A stretch of 64,000 bases of DNA from Algoriphagus formosus (lineage in GTDB: Bacteria > Bacteroidota > Bacteroidia > Cytophagales > Cyclobacteriaceae). This document shows, one piece after another, positions 8,787 through 16,929 of the stretch. Position 1 is the stretch's first letter, and the number at the start of each line of letters is the position of its first letter. The stretch spans positions 1,240,001 to 1,304,000 of the forward strand of contig NZ_NIUC01000001.1 in NCBI RefSeq assembly GCF_002807035.1. The letters are read 5' to 3'. Both the position numbers and the translations under genes were made by a program. The notes beneath the pieces were generated by a model, which worked only from the letters and a program-made list of their open reading frames with translations, was not told the origin of the DNA and did not search any database.

Positions 8787-8812
8787 AAAAAACCCGATCC
8801 TTTCGGACCGGG
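8787..8812 (-). terminator. Terminator of ffh
   Basis: The minus strand reads CCCGGTCC, loop GAAA, GGATCGGG (one mismatched pair), followed by six T residues (A-run at 8787-8792). It lies just past the leftward ffh stop at 8849. Confidence 0.8.
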
Positions 8813-8848
8813 CTCATTCTTAATTCCTAATTCTTCATTCTTAATCGA

Positions 8849-10186
8849 CTACCTTCTTCCCATTCCGGGCATCAATTTACCCATGGCAGCTTTAGCGCCG
8901 CCCATTTTATTCATCTGCTTCATCATCTTCCGCATATCGGCAAATTGCTTCATCAGATTGTTCACTTCGGTGATTGATCTTCCTGAACCATTCGCAATAC
9001 GCTTTCTACGGCTTCCATCCAAAACATCAGGATTTTGGCGCTCGTAAGGGGTCATACTTTGGATGATGGCTTCGATTGGCTTAAAGGAATCATCATCGAT
9101 ATCCAATCCCTTCATGGCTTTTCCCATTCCGGGAATCATCCCCATCAGGTCCTTGATATTTCCCATCTTTTTGACTTGCTCCAGTTGGGAAAGAAAGTCT
9201 TCGAAGTCAAAGTTATTCTTTCGGATCTTTGCATTGATCCGCTTGGCTTCGTCCTCATCGAAGGATTGCTGGGCACGCTCCACCAAGGAAATGACATCGC
9301 CCATTCCGAGGATCCGTTGAGCCATACGATCGGGATGAAAGACATCCAAATTCTCCATCTTCTCTCCCGTGGAGATAAATTTGATCGGCTTCTCGACTAC
9401 ATGACGAATCGAAATAGCCGCACCACCTCGGGTATCCCCATCCAACTTGGTCAGGACCACTCCGTCAAAATCCAATCGCTCATCGAAAGTACGGGCTGTA
9501 TTTACCGCATCCTGACCGGTCATGGAATCCACCACAAAAAGTGTCTCAGAAGGATTCAGGGCCTTTTTCAGCGCCTCAATCTCATTCATCATTTGCTCAT
9601 CCACTGCCAATCGACCTGCGGTATCGACAATGACCGTTTTCTTACCTGTCTTCTTGGCGTAGGCGATCGCATTGTTGGCAATCTCCAGCGCATTCTTATT
9701 CTCAGGCTCCGCATAGACCTCCACCCCGATCTGCTCGCCCAGTACTTTCAACTGATCAATCGCAGCAGGGCGGTAGATATCGCAGGCTACCAAGAGCACC
9801 TGACGGCCTTGCTTCTTCAGGTAGCTTCCCAATTTTCCGGTGAAAGTAGTTTTACCCGAACCCTGCAAACCTGAGATCAAAACTACTGCGGGCTCTCCGC
9901 TGAGTTTGATATCGGCTTTGGTCCCACCCATAAGCTTGGTGAGCTCTTCTTGGGTGATTTTCACCAAAAGCTGCCCTGGAGAAACGGAGATCAGGACATC
10001 CCGTCCCAATGCTTCTGTTTTGATTTTATCAGTGACTTCTTTGGCCACTTTATAGTTGACGTCGGCATCGATCAAAGCTCTGCGAATCTCCTTGACGGTA
10101 GTGGCGACGTTGATTTCGGTGATTTTCCCGGTTCCTTTCAGCGTTTTAAAGGCCCGGTCTAGTTTCGAACTTAAATTATCAAACAT
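8849..10186 (-). CDS. ffh: Signal recognition particle protein Ffh
   Basis: 445 aa, the usual length. N domain 1-90; G domain with P-loop GLQGSGKT (106-113), DIYRPAAIDQL, DTAGRL and TKLDGDTRGG; M domain from about 300 to the end with the 4.5S-RNA-binding segment DGSRRKRIANGSG and Met-rich helices (KMMKQMNKMGG, GKLMPGMGRR). It binds signal sequences on nascent chains with 4.5S RNA and docks on FtsY to deliver inner-membrane proteins. No 4.5S RNA gene was recognised beside it. A 279-codon frame on the opposite strand here is a shadow. Confidence 0.98.
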   Translation of the reverse strand: MFDNLSSKLDRAFKTLKGTGKITEINVATTVKEIRRALIDADVNYKVAKEVTDKIKTEALGRDVLISVSPGQLLVKITQEELTKLMGGTKADIKLSGEPAVVLISGLQGSGKTTFTGKLGSYLKKQGRQVLLVACDIYRPAAIDQLKVLGEQIGVEVYAEPENKNALEIANNAIAYAKKTGKKTVIVDTAGRLAVDEQMMNEIEALKKALNPSETLFVVDSMTGQDAVNTARTFDERLDFDGVVLTKLDGDTRGGAAISIRHVVEKPIKFISTGEKMENLDVFHPDRMAQRILGMGDVISLVERAQQSFDEDEAKRINAKIRKNNFDFEDFLSQLEQVKKMGNIKDLMGMIPGMGKAMKGLDIDDDSFKPIEAIIQSMTPYERQNPDVLDGSRRKRIANGSGRSITEVNNLMKQFADMRKMMKQMNKMGGAKAAMGKLMPGMGRR

Positions 10187-10285
10187 GTGATTTTTTCGAT
10201 TTGCTGCAAAAGTAATGATTTTAGCGCCTGCAAGAAAGCTTAAAAGCCTCGAATACCATTCATTCAGGTCAAAGGTTTGATTATT

Positions 10286-10474
10286 AACCCGGATTATGCA
10301 TTAGAGTCCTTAATAGCCTGTCCCGAAAATCGGGAAGAGTTCAAAACGCAAAAAAATCAAGCATTTTGCGATTGAGGCATAGCACCGCTACGTCGATTGA
10401 GCTAAATGCAGCAACGCGGTTGATTTTGAAGCGGTTTGTGCTCGTAATAGGAAGTCTAATGCGTATTTCGGGTT
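10286..10474. mobile_element. MITE-like element, copy 1 (189 bp)
   Basis: Terminal inverted repeats: the left end AACCCGGATTATGCATTAGA matches the complement of the right end (AACCCGAAATACGCATTAGA) at 17 of 20 positions. Inner stems (AATCAA/TTGATT and a GCATTT/AAATGC pair) surround the core GAGGCATAGCACCGCTACG. A near-copy lies at 14177-14345 in the same orientation; copy 1 has about 20 extra bases including CCCGAAAATCGGG. The flanks are TTAA-like (ATTAA on the left, TTTAA on the right), suggesting AT-rich target preference. It codes for nothing visible. It occupies most of the 336-bp gap between ffh and the YfhO gene; the remaining ffh-proximal bases hold no recognised feature. Confidence 0.75.
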
Positions 10475-10522
10475 TAATTCCTAATTTGCAGCCTTTGTTT
10501 CAATCCCGAACGTAATTTCTGC

Positions 10523-12940
10523 ATGAAGCTGAATTTTCAAAAAGACATCCTTCCACATCTCCTCGGAATTCTTGTTTTCTACCTCCTGATCGTCTTTTAC
10601 TTTTCCCCGATGGTTTTTGACGGAAAAGTCATCTTCCAAGGTGATATCCTACAATGGGAAGGCTCCGCCAAAGAAGTGCTCGACTATCGGGAAAGTACGG
10701 GTGAGCAAGCGCTTTGGACCAATTCCATGTTTGGAGGAATGCCAGCCTATTTCATCAGTTTGGAGTTCCCTGGCGACATTACCAATTTTCTGATTAAGGT
10801 ATTGACGGTAGGACTCCCACATCCGATCAATGGGCTCTTTTTTGGTATGGTGGGCATTTATATTTTACTATTGAGTTTTCGAGTGCGCCCCATCTTTGCG
10901 ATTGCAGGAGCCATTGCCTTTGCTTTCAACACCTTCAACTTGCTTTCTTTGGAAGCAGGCCACAATGCCAAAATCTGGGCAGTATGCCTGATTCCCATCA
11001 TTTTGGCAGGAATTCATCTGGCTTTTGAGCGAAAGCGAATATTAGGAGCGGCACTCTTGGCCTTGGGTCTACTCCTTCAACTCAAATTCAATCACCTGCA
11101 AATTACCTATTACACGCTGATCGTTTCAGTGATTTATGTGATGGTACGATTGATTTTCCATTGGAAAAAAGATGGAATAGCTGAATTAGGAAAAAGCTTA
11201 GCCTTTCTGACCCTCGGAGCCCTCTTGGCAGTGGGAGGAAATATTGGAAGGCTAGCCACGGCCTTGGAATACAGCCCCTACTCTACCCGTGGGCAAGCTA
11301 CCTTGGAGACAGAATCCAGCGGACTGGACCGGGAATATGCATTCTCCTGGTCAAACGGAAAACTGGAAACTCTGACACTCTTGATTCCCGATTTCTACGG
11401 TGGCGGCAGCCAAACACCACTTCCAGACAATTCTGCTTCAGAAAAAGCCCTTAGAGCAAATGGGGTGGATGCCGCGCAAATCAATGGTTTTGTCAAAAAA
11501 GCTCCCACTTATTGGGGAGATCAAACCTTCACGGGAGGACCAATTTACGGAGGAGCTATTTTGGTTTTTCTGGCTTTTTTGGGAATCTGGGCAGCACCAA
11601 AGGAGAGTTTGTACACCTTTGGAGCGATTATCATCTTTTCCCTTCTCCTGAGTTGGGGTAAAAACCTAGCCTGGTTCAACTATGCGCTTTTCGACATTTT
11701 ACCCGGATACAATAAATTCCGCGCTGTCTCCATGGCTTTGGGCGTGACGCTTTTCGCCATTCCGGTTTTGGGAATGATTTCCTTGGAACGATTGGTTCAA
11801 AAAAATGATTTGAAACCACTATTTCTAGGAGGTGGGATTGTAGCAGGTCTTACGTTGATTCTCGCTGTTGCTTCGGGAGCCTTTTTCAGATTTGAGGCCC
11901 CTGTTGATGCCAATCTTCCAGAATGGCTTGCCTCTGCCATGCAGACAGATCGAAAAGCCATGCTTTCAGCTTCGGCCTGGAAAAGTTTTGGTTTTATCAT
12001 CGCAGGAGCGGCATTGGTCTTTTTGAATTTGAAGGGAAAAATCTCCGATTTGATTTTGGGTGGTGGACTGATTGCGCTGATTGCGGTGGATTTGATTTCT
12101 GTCAATCGACAGTATCTCAATTCCGAGTCATTTCAGGCAAACCCATCCCGACAATACTTCACCGAAACTCCCGCAGAAAAGGAAATTGCTCAGGACTCAG
12201 ATTATTTCCGAGTATTGAGTTTGACAGAAGGCTTAACTCAGGGTGCGCGTACAAGCTACCGCTTTTACAGTCTTGGGGGCTATCATGGAGCAAAGTTACG
12301 ACGCTATCAAGACCTGATCGACTTTCAACTTCAGTCCGAAATCCAGGATTTTGTCAGTAAAGCGCAGGAAGGGAATTTTGACTGGCAAGGCATTTCAGTC
12401 ATCAATATGCTGAATACTAAATATCTGATCGCTGGACAAGATGCCAACTCGGTTTTTGAAAACCCAGCTGCAAATGGTGCTGCCTGGATCCCATCGGAAA
12501 TCGTCCCCGTACAAAGCAATGAGGAAGAGATTACCGAAATCGGAGAAATTGACACCAAGACGCAAGCTACGGTCAACACGGAGGAATTTGGTAACATCTC
12601 CGCTGGCTCGGGAAATGTTGCATTAACCTCCCAAAGTCCGAACGAACTCCGGTATTCTGTGAATATGGAAAATGCAGGTTTGGTGGTTTTTTCGGAGATT
12701 CACTACCCCAAAGGCTGGAAGGCGACGATTGACGGAGCAGAGCAGGAAATTTTGCGTGTGAATTACTTACTGAGAGGCTTGGAAGTACCGACAGGAAGTC
12801 ATGAAGTAATTTTTACCTTTGAGCCATCCAGCTACTATGCCACAAAGACTCCCATGATCATTTTCCAATATTTGATTTTGGCCACCCTTTTGGCAGGAAT
12901 TTTCATCACTTACAAGCAAGAGAATGAACCCAGAGGATGA
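10523..12940 (+). CDS. YfhO family polytopic membrane protein
   Basis: 805 aa. The first two thirds are a series of hydrophobic helices (a first one at about residues 10-32, then repeated segments such as GIYILLLSFRV, LLALGLLLQLKF, GGGIVAGLTLILAVASG), with acidic extracytoplasmic loops. The C-terminal third (from about 530) is mostly soluble and predicted outside (FSEIHYPKGWKATIDG), ending with a last helix and a short tail. This layout is the YfhO/GT-C-like family, in which Gram-positive members glycosylate lipoteichoic acid; the substrate in Bacteroidota is not known. It overlaps the following methyltransferase gene by 17 bases, indicating coupling. Confidence 0.88.
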   Translation: MKLNFQKDILPHLLGILVFYLLIVFYFSPMVFDGKVIFQGDILQWEGSAKEVLDYRESTGEQALWTNSMFGGMPAYFISLEFPGDITNFLIKVLTVGLPHPINGLFFGMVGIYILLLSFRVRPIFAIAGAIAFAFNTFNLLSLEAGHNAKIWAVCLIPIILAGIHLAFERKRILGAALLALGLLLQLKFNHLQITYYTLIVSVIYVMVRLIFHWKKDGIAELGKSLAFLTLGALLAVGGNIGRLATALEYSPYSTRGQATLETESSGLDREYAFSWSNGKLETLTLLIPDFYGGGSQTPLPDNSASEKALRANGVDAAQINGFVKKAPTYWGDQTFTGGPIYGGAILVFLAFLGIWAAPKESLYTFGAIIIFSLLLSWGKNLAWFNYALFDILPGYNKFRAVSMALGVTLFAIPVLGMISLERLVQKNDLKPLFLGGGIVAGLTLILAVASGAFFRFEAPVDANLPEWLASAMQTDRKAMLSASAWKSFGFIIAGAALVFLNLKGKISDLILGGGLIALIAVDLISVNRQYLNSESFQANPSRQYFTETPAEKEIAQDSDYFRVLSLTEGLTQGARTSYRFYSLGGYHGAKLRRYQDLIDFQLQSEIQDFVSKAQEGNFDWQGISVINMLNTKYLIAGQDANSVFENPAANGAAWIPSEIVPVQSNEEEITEIGEIDTKTQATVNTEEFGNISAGSGNVALTSQSPNELRYSVNMENAGLVVFSEIHYPKGWKATIDGAEQEILRVNYLLRGLEVPTGSHEVIFTFEPSSYYATKTPMIIFQYLILATLLAGIFITYKQENEPRG

Positions 12941-13646
12941 AGACAAAGTAGTCAGCTTTTACGATCAATTCGCTGACAAACAGGAAAAGACGGGCATCAA
13001 TTCGCGCCACCTATCCATACTTGACAAGGTCATGGGAGCAGGATTGCGTCCTGACCATCATGTCTTGGAGGTTGGCTGTGGGATAGGTACGGTATCATCA
13101 CTCCTCGCCAGACAGGTACCAAAAGGAAAAGTGCTGGCAGTGGATATTTCTCCCGAAAGCATCAGCAAGGCGAAGAAAATCTGGAAAAGTCAGGAAAATC
13201 TAAGTTTCGAGGTATCAGACATGTCGGACTTCGACAAGGGCGATCAGCAATTCGATTTCTTTGTATTTCCGGATGTGCTGGAGCATATCCCCGTTGATCA
13301 GCATCAGGCCCTGTTTCAAAAAGTCCAAAAACACGCACATCAAGACTCTGTGGTCTTTGTACACATTCCCGCCCCGAGATACCTACAGTGGATGATCGAC
13401 CACGAGCCTGAGAAGCTACAAGTGATCGACCAGCCTTTAGACTCAGGAGACCTTATCAAGAGCTTAAATAATGCGGGGTTTTATTTGGAAAAAATGGAAA
13501 CCTATTCCATCTTTTTTGCTGAAAAAGACTACCAGTATTTTGTCTTCCGATCTTCCAAACCACTGGGAAAATCCACTCCACTATCCAAGTGGGACATACT
13601 AAAAGAACGAATTCGAATCCGCCTGAAATACGGCTTAATCAATTAA
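12924..13646 (+). CDS. Class I SAM-dependent methyltransferase
   Basis: 240 aa, soluble. SAM motif I is VLEVGCGIGTVSSLLA (about 48-63), followed by AVDISPESISKAKKIW (acidic loop), EVSDMSDFD and a motif IV-like FFVFPDVLEHIPVDQH. The fold is clear; the substrate is not. The start lies 17 bases inside the YfhO gene and the stop is 3 bases before the FKBP gene, so all three genes form one operon. A role in modifying an envelope lipid or sugar handled by the YfhO protein is only a guess from context. Confidence 0.88.
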   Translation: MNPEDEDKVVSFYDQFADKQEKTGINSRHLSILDKVMGAGLRPDHHVLEVGCGIGTVSSLLARQVPKGKVLAVDISPESISKAKKIWKSQENLSFEVSDMSDFDKGDQQFDFFVFPDVLEHIPVDQHQALFQKVQKHAHQDSVVFVHIPAPRYLQWMIDHEPEKLQVIDQPLDSGDLIKSLNNAGFYLEKMETYSIFFAEKDYQYFVFRSSKPLGKSTPLSKWDILKERIRIRLKYGLIN

Positions 13647-13649
13647 TCT

Positions 13650-14177
13650 ATGAATATCGAAAACCAAGCCGTCGTAGGGCTGACTTACGAACTTAAAGTC
13701 AGCAAAATCGAAGATGAAATCGAATCAGTACCATTCAGTGTAGAAGTCCGGGATGAGGACGATCCTTTTTATTTCTTGTTTGGACAAAGTGGGCTTCCCG
13801 AAAAATTTGAAGAACTGCTAACCGGAAAAAAGGAAGGCGATTCCTTCGACTTTGTGCTCAAAGTGGCTGAAGCCTATGGCGAGGCTGATGACGAGCTTTT
13901 GATCAACCTTCCTAAGGATCAATTCTCCAAGGAGCGAGGATTTGAAGAGAATATGCTAAAAGAAGGTGAGTTTCTACCCTTGATGGATGAAAATGGCTAT
14001 CCTATGCAGGCAAAAGTTTTGAAGGATTTTGGGGATAGTTTGTTGCTTGACTTCAATCATCCATTGGTGGGATTTGACTTACATTTTGAAGGAAAGGTTC
14101 TTGAAGTTCGGGAAGCAACCCAGGAAGAACTGGACCACGGGCATGTGCATGGCGCTGACGGCGAATCACACGATTAA
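13650..14177 (+). CDS. SlyD-like FKBP-type peptidyl-prolyl isomerase
   Basis: 175 aa. Residues 1-75 and about 140-160 form a split FKBP domain (VGLTYELKVS, LPEKFEELLTGKKEGDSF, AYGEADDELLINLPKDQF) with an inserted IF chaperone domain in between, as in SlyD. The tail HGHVHGADGESHD is His/Asp-rich and could bind metal, as the longer SlyD tail does. It should catalyse prolyl isomerisation and assist folding in the cytoplasm. Its TAA stop touches the left end of the second repeat copy, so that element inserted directly behind this gene. Confidence 0.88.
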   Translation: MNIENQAVVGLTYELKVSKIEDEIESVPFSVEVRDEDDPFYFLFGQSGLPEKFEELLTGKKEGDSFDFVLKVAEAYGEADDELLINLPKDQFSKERGFEENMLKEGEFLPLMDENGYPMQAKVLKDFGDSLLLDFNHPLVGFDLHFEGKVLEVREATQEELDHGHVHGADGESHD

Positions 14178-14345
14178 ACCCGGATTATGCATTAGAATCT
14201 GTAGTGAGAGATCAAACCGCAATAAAATCAAGCATTTAGCGAATGAGGCATAGCACCGCTACGGTGATTGAGCTAAATGCAGCAAAGCGATTGATTTTGA
14301 AGTGGTTTGGACTAGTAATAAGAAGTCTAATGCATATTTCGGGTT
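14177..14345. mobile_element. MITE-like element, copy 2 (169 bp)
   Basis: Same orientation and architecture as copy 1 at 10286-10474. Terminal repeats are AACCCGGATTATGCATTAGA and, on the complement of the right end, AACCCGAAATATGCATTAGA (18 of 20 match). Nested stems are CAAACC/GGTTTG, AAATCAA/TTGATTT and GCATTTAGC/GCTAAATGC, closing on the core GAGGCATAGCACCGCTACG that is identical in both copies. Flanks are TTAAA on the left and TTAAAA on the right. The first base overlaps the SlyD stop codon. Confidence 0.75.
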
Positions 14346-14353
14346 AAAACTAT

Positions 14354-14382
14354 AAGAGGCTTTCTGAATCAGGAAGCCTCTT
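14354..14382. terminator. Hairpin between convergent genes (bidirectional terminator)
   Basis: AAGAGGCTTTCTG and CAGGAAGCCTCTT pair over 13 positions with one wobble and a short loop. It sits directly after the leftward ABC-ATPase stop (14386) and after the second repeat copy for rightward transcription. The trailing T-tracts are short and interrupted on both sides, so efficiency may be modest. Confidence 0.65.
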
Positions 14383-14385
14383 ATT

Positions 14386-15345
14386 TTATCTAGCTAATTG
14401 AAGTTCTTTTTCAGTATCCCAACTCAAATAGACTCGATCCCCTTTTTCGAATCTCCGCTGGGGATCATCGACTTCCCAAATCAATCCGCTTTCTTTTAGT
14501 CTGATTTGAAGTGAATTGAAATGAACCAAATACCGGGAATCGACTACATGGGCAAGTAGTCCTCCTTTTGTCCGAAGTTTGACATCCGTCGGGCGAATAA
14601 AACAGTTATCAGTATTGGGAATGGCATTGATTGGAGAAAAAAGCCGGGCGATATATCGGCTTTTTGGATGTTCACAAAGCTCCCGAGAGCTTCCTTGCTG
14701 CACGATTTTTCCTTTTTGCAAAATCAACAAGTCATCTGTCAAGCGTAGCGCATCATCCAAATCATGGGTCACAAAAATCACGGTAGTTTGAGCTTCTTTA
14801 AAACTATCAGCCAATTCTCCTATCAGCTGATGAGTCTGAATCGTATCCAGGGAGGAAAAAGGCTCGTCCAAAAGCAAAACCTCAGGTTCGATAGCCAAAG
14901 CTGCGGCAATAGCTACTTTTTGCTGCTGCCCTCCAGAAAGTTGCCTTGGAAATCGATCTGCTAGTTTATTTAGCCGAAACTGCTTAAGTAAGGTCTTAAC
15001 GCGCTCTTGGGCGTATTTTTTATCATAAAGCAGGAGCGGTCGAGCAATATTCTCCTCCACAGTGCTATTGGGATACAAATGATAATCCTGATGAATCAGC
15101 TTAATCTCGTCATACCCTGCCACCAATTTTTCACTGGGATTGAGGATTTTCTCCCCTTTCAAATAGACCGATCCAGAATCTTGCTTTTCCAACCCCGCCA
15201 AAATCCGAAGTAAGGTGGATTTCCCAGAACCACTCTCTCCTACGATGGATAAAAGCGAACCCTTTTGGATATTGAGAGAAAAATCATGAAGAGCGACTTG
15301 ATCGGGATAAGTTTTCCGGATTTGCTGGATAGTGAAAAAACTCAT
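14386..15345 (-). CDS. ABC transporter ATP-binding protein (PotA/FbpC-like)
   Basis: 319 aa. Walker A GESGSGKST near 36-44, Q-loop around LIHQDYHLYP, signature LSGGQQQKVAIAAAL, Walker B VLLLDEPFSSLD and the H-loop His in FVTHDLDDA. After the 230-residue ATPase comes a C-terminal TOBE-like part (FIRPTDVKLRTKGG onward), as in importers for polyamines, iron or molybdate. No permease or binding-protein gene is adjacent, so the transporter partners are unlinked and the substrate is unknown. Its ATG overlaps the stop of the YjbR-like gene by 4 bases, so the two are co-transcribed. Confidence 0.88.
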   Translation of the reverse strand: MSFFTIQQIRKTYPDQVALHDFSLNIQKGSLLSIVGESGSGKSTLLRILAGLEKQDSGSVYLKGEKILNPSEKLVAGYDEIKLIHQDYHLYPNSTVEENIARPLLLYDKKYAQERVKTLLKQFRLNKLADRFPRQLSGGQQQKVAIAAALAIEPEVLLLDEPFSSLDTIQTHQLIGELADSFKEAQTTVIFVTHDLDDALRLTDDLLILQKGKIVQQGSSRELCEHPKSRYIARLFSPINAIPNTDNCFIRPTDVKLRTKGGLLAHVVDSRYLVHFNSLQIRLKESGLIWEVDDPQRRFEKGDRVYLSWDTEKELQLAR

Positions 15346-15692
15346 GGACGGATTTCGGTTTGAAGCTTTTTGGGAAGTGAGGCAAAGATCAGTTCATAGG
15401 AATGATCTACCAAATCCAAAATCAGCTGATCGGGTACATTTCCGAGTACCGAAACTGAATTCCACCATTTTTTATTCATATGATAGCCTGGCGTGATCCC
15501 CTCAAACTTCTCCCTCAATTCAGCGGATCGCTCCGGGTCACACTTCAAATTGATATATTCGAAAACTTCCAAATCTTTGATTGCAAATATTTTTCCTCCC
15601 ACTCGAAAACAAAGCGTATTGGCATCAAAAGGAGTATCTTCTGAAGTTCCAGGCTTGGAAAGGCAAAAGTCGCGGAGGTAGGAAAGGGTCAT
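15342..15692 (-). CDS. MmcQ/YjbR family protein
   Basis: 116 aa, soluble and single-domain: LRDFCLSKPGTSEDTPFD at the N-terminus, FRVGGKIFAI in the middle and PGYHMNKKWWNSV before a C-terminal helix ending SYELIFASLPKKL. This is the MmcQ/YjbR (CyaY-like fold) family, described as a DNA-binding double-wing fold but without a firmly established role. It is the first gene of a two-gene operon with the ABC ATPase. Confidence 0.88.
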   Translation of the reverse strand: MTLSYLRDFCLSKPGTSEDTPFDANTLCFRVGGKIFAIKDLEVFEYINLKCDPERSAELREKFEGITPGYHMNKKWWNSVSVLGNVPDQLILDLVDHSYELIFASLPKKLQTEIRP

Positions 15693-15764
15693 AAGTGAAG
15701 TAATTCGATCTAAATATCCATAATAATGCCTTTACCTTTTTTCATTGCTTAACCGGCTGAAAGT

Positions 15765-15790
15765 CGGAAGCCCGAAGAACGAAGCTTCCG
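15765..15790. repeat. Short hairpin in intergenic region
   Basis: CGGAAGC (15765-15771) and GCTTCCG (15784-15790) form a perfect 7-bp stem around CCCGAAGAACGA, a GAAG-rich loop. It lies in the 192-bp gap between the MBL hydrolase end and the YjbR gene start. No clear T-run follows on either strand, so it is a structured repeat more than a terminator. Confidence 0.4.
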
Positions 15791-15884
15791 GATTTTAAAA
15801 CTCTAAGAGCGTACTAGGTAATTACTGCCAGTAAAGCAGCTATCCATGTTTTTTGATTGAAGATAAGAATGCGCTTGTTAGGAT

Positions 15885-16925
15885 TCAATATTCAAGCCAC
15901 CATTCTTCCCAATCTATATCTGAGACCGATCTCACCTGACCTATCTGAGGAATGATAAAATCCACTTCCAACTCCCTAGCTTTCTGGACAAAATGCTCTA
16001 CGGGTTCTTTCCAATGATGAGGTGCTAGCGTAAAGCCGGCCCAGTGAACAGGCATGATCTTTTTAGCGAGGCCTTTCTGTGATGCGATGACCGATTCATC
16101 AGGAAACAAATGCAGTTGTCGCCAATGCTCATTGTATTGGCCACATTCCATAAAGGCAAAATCAAAGCCGCCAAATCGTCGACCGATCTCTTCAAAATGA
16201 TCACCAAAGCCTCCGTCCCCACTAAACCAAATAGATTCTCCAGAACTCTGAAAAACCCAACCACCCCAGAGCGTCTGAGCCCGATCCGTCAGTCCTCTTC
16301 CGGAAAAATGTCTGGTTGGGGTAAAAGTAACTTGGATTGGACCAATCATCCGATCCTGCCACCAGTCAAATTCATCGATCAAATCGGCATCTACTCCCCA
16401 TTTCACCAAGTGCCTTTTCACTCCCAAAGCCACCGCATAGCGCTTGGTCTTAGCTTTGAGTTTCCGAATGCTCTCCAGATCCAAATGATCATAGTGGTCA
16501 TGCGTCATCATCAGCAAGTCTATCTCCGGCAGATCATCGATCATGTCCAAGGTTCCATCCGAAAATCGCTTGGTCTGAAATGGAGCAATCGGTGAAGCAT
16601 CCGGTCCCATCATCGGATCTATAAAAATCGTCATTCCGCTCATTCGGAGTAAGATGGCGGAATGTCCGTACCAGGAAAACTTAGCGCTAGAACTTCCCTC
16701 CAAAAACTTTCCTTGATCAAAAGATTCCATCGGAATCTGACGGTTGGGCTGTCTTGAGGATCTTCCTTTGAACTGTTGGACGAGAACCTTGGGAAAGTCC
16801 TTCAGATCTATATTCATACTAGTTGCCTGCAAGTTTTGAAACCTCCCGTTTTTCCAGTTTTCAGATTTACTGTAGTGATCTACTAAGTCGGGGGTCACTT
16901 TACCGCCAAATTGATGAAAGGGCAT
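15885..16925 (-). CDS. MBL-fold hydrolase (NAPE-PLD/UlaG-like)
   Basis: 346 aa. Metallo-beta-lactamase fold with the di-zinc motif THDHYDHLD, a distal His in TPTRHFSGRGL, Asp in FSGDGGFGDHF and a last His in PVHWAGFTLAPHHW. The segment FSWYGHSAILLRM and the GR-containing loop are typical of the N-acylphosphatidylethanolamine phospholipase D-like branch. No signal peptide, so cytoplasmic or membrane-associated. The true substrate is unknown; bacterial relatives are often called Zn-dependent hydrolases. It is 4 bases downstream of the AraC gene and is the last gene of that operon. Confidence 0.88.
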   Translation of the reverse strand: MPFHQFGGKVTPDLVDHYSKSENWKNGRFQNLQATSMNIDLKDFPKVLVQQFKGRSSRQPNRQIPMESFDQGKFLEGSSSAKFSWYGHSAILLRMSGMTIFIDPMMGPDASPIAPFQTKRFSDGTLDMIDDLPEIDLLMMTHDHYDHLDLESIRKLKAKTKRYAVALGVKRHLVKWGVDADLIDEFDWWQDRMIGPIQVTFTPTRHFSGRGLTDRAQTLWGGWVFQSSGESIWFSGDGGFGDHFEEIGRRFGGFDFAFMECGQYNEHWRQLHLFPDESVIASQKGLAKKIMPVHWAGFTLAPHHWKEPVEHFVQKARELEVDFIIPQIGQVRSVSDIDWEEWWLEY

Positions 16926-16929
16926 ATTC

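Noticed and set aside
9035..9874. 279-codon open frame on the plus strand inside ffh
   Set aside because: It lies entirely antisense to the well-conserved ffh gene, shows no family motif and follows its codon pattern; a shadow.
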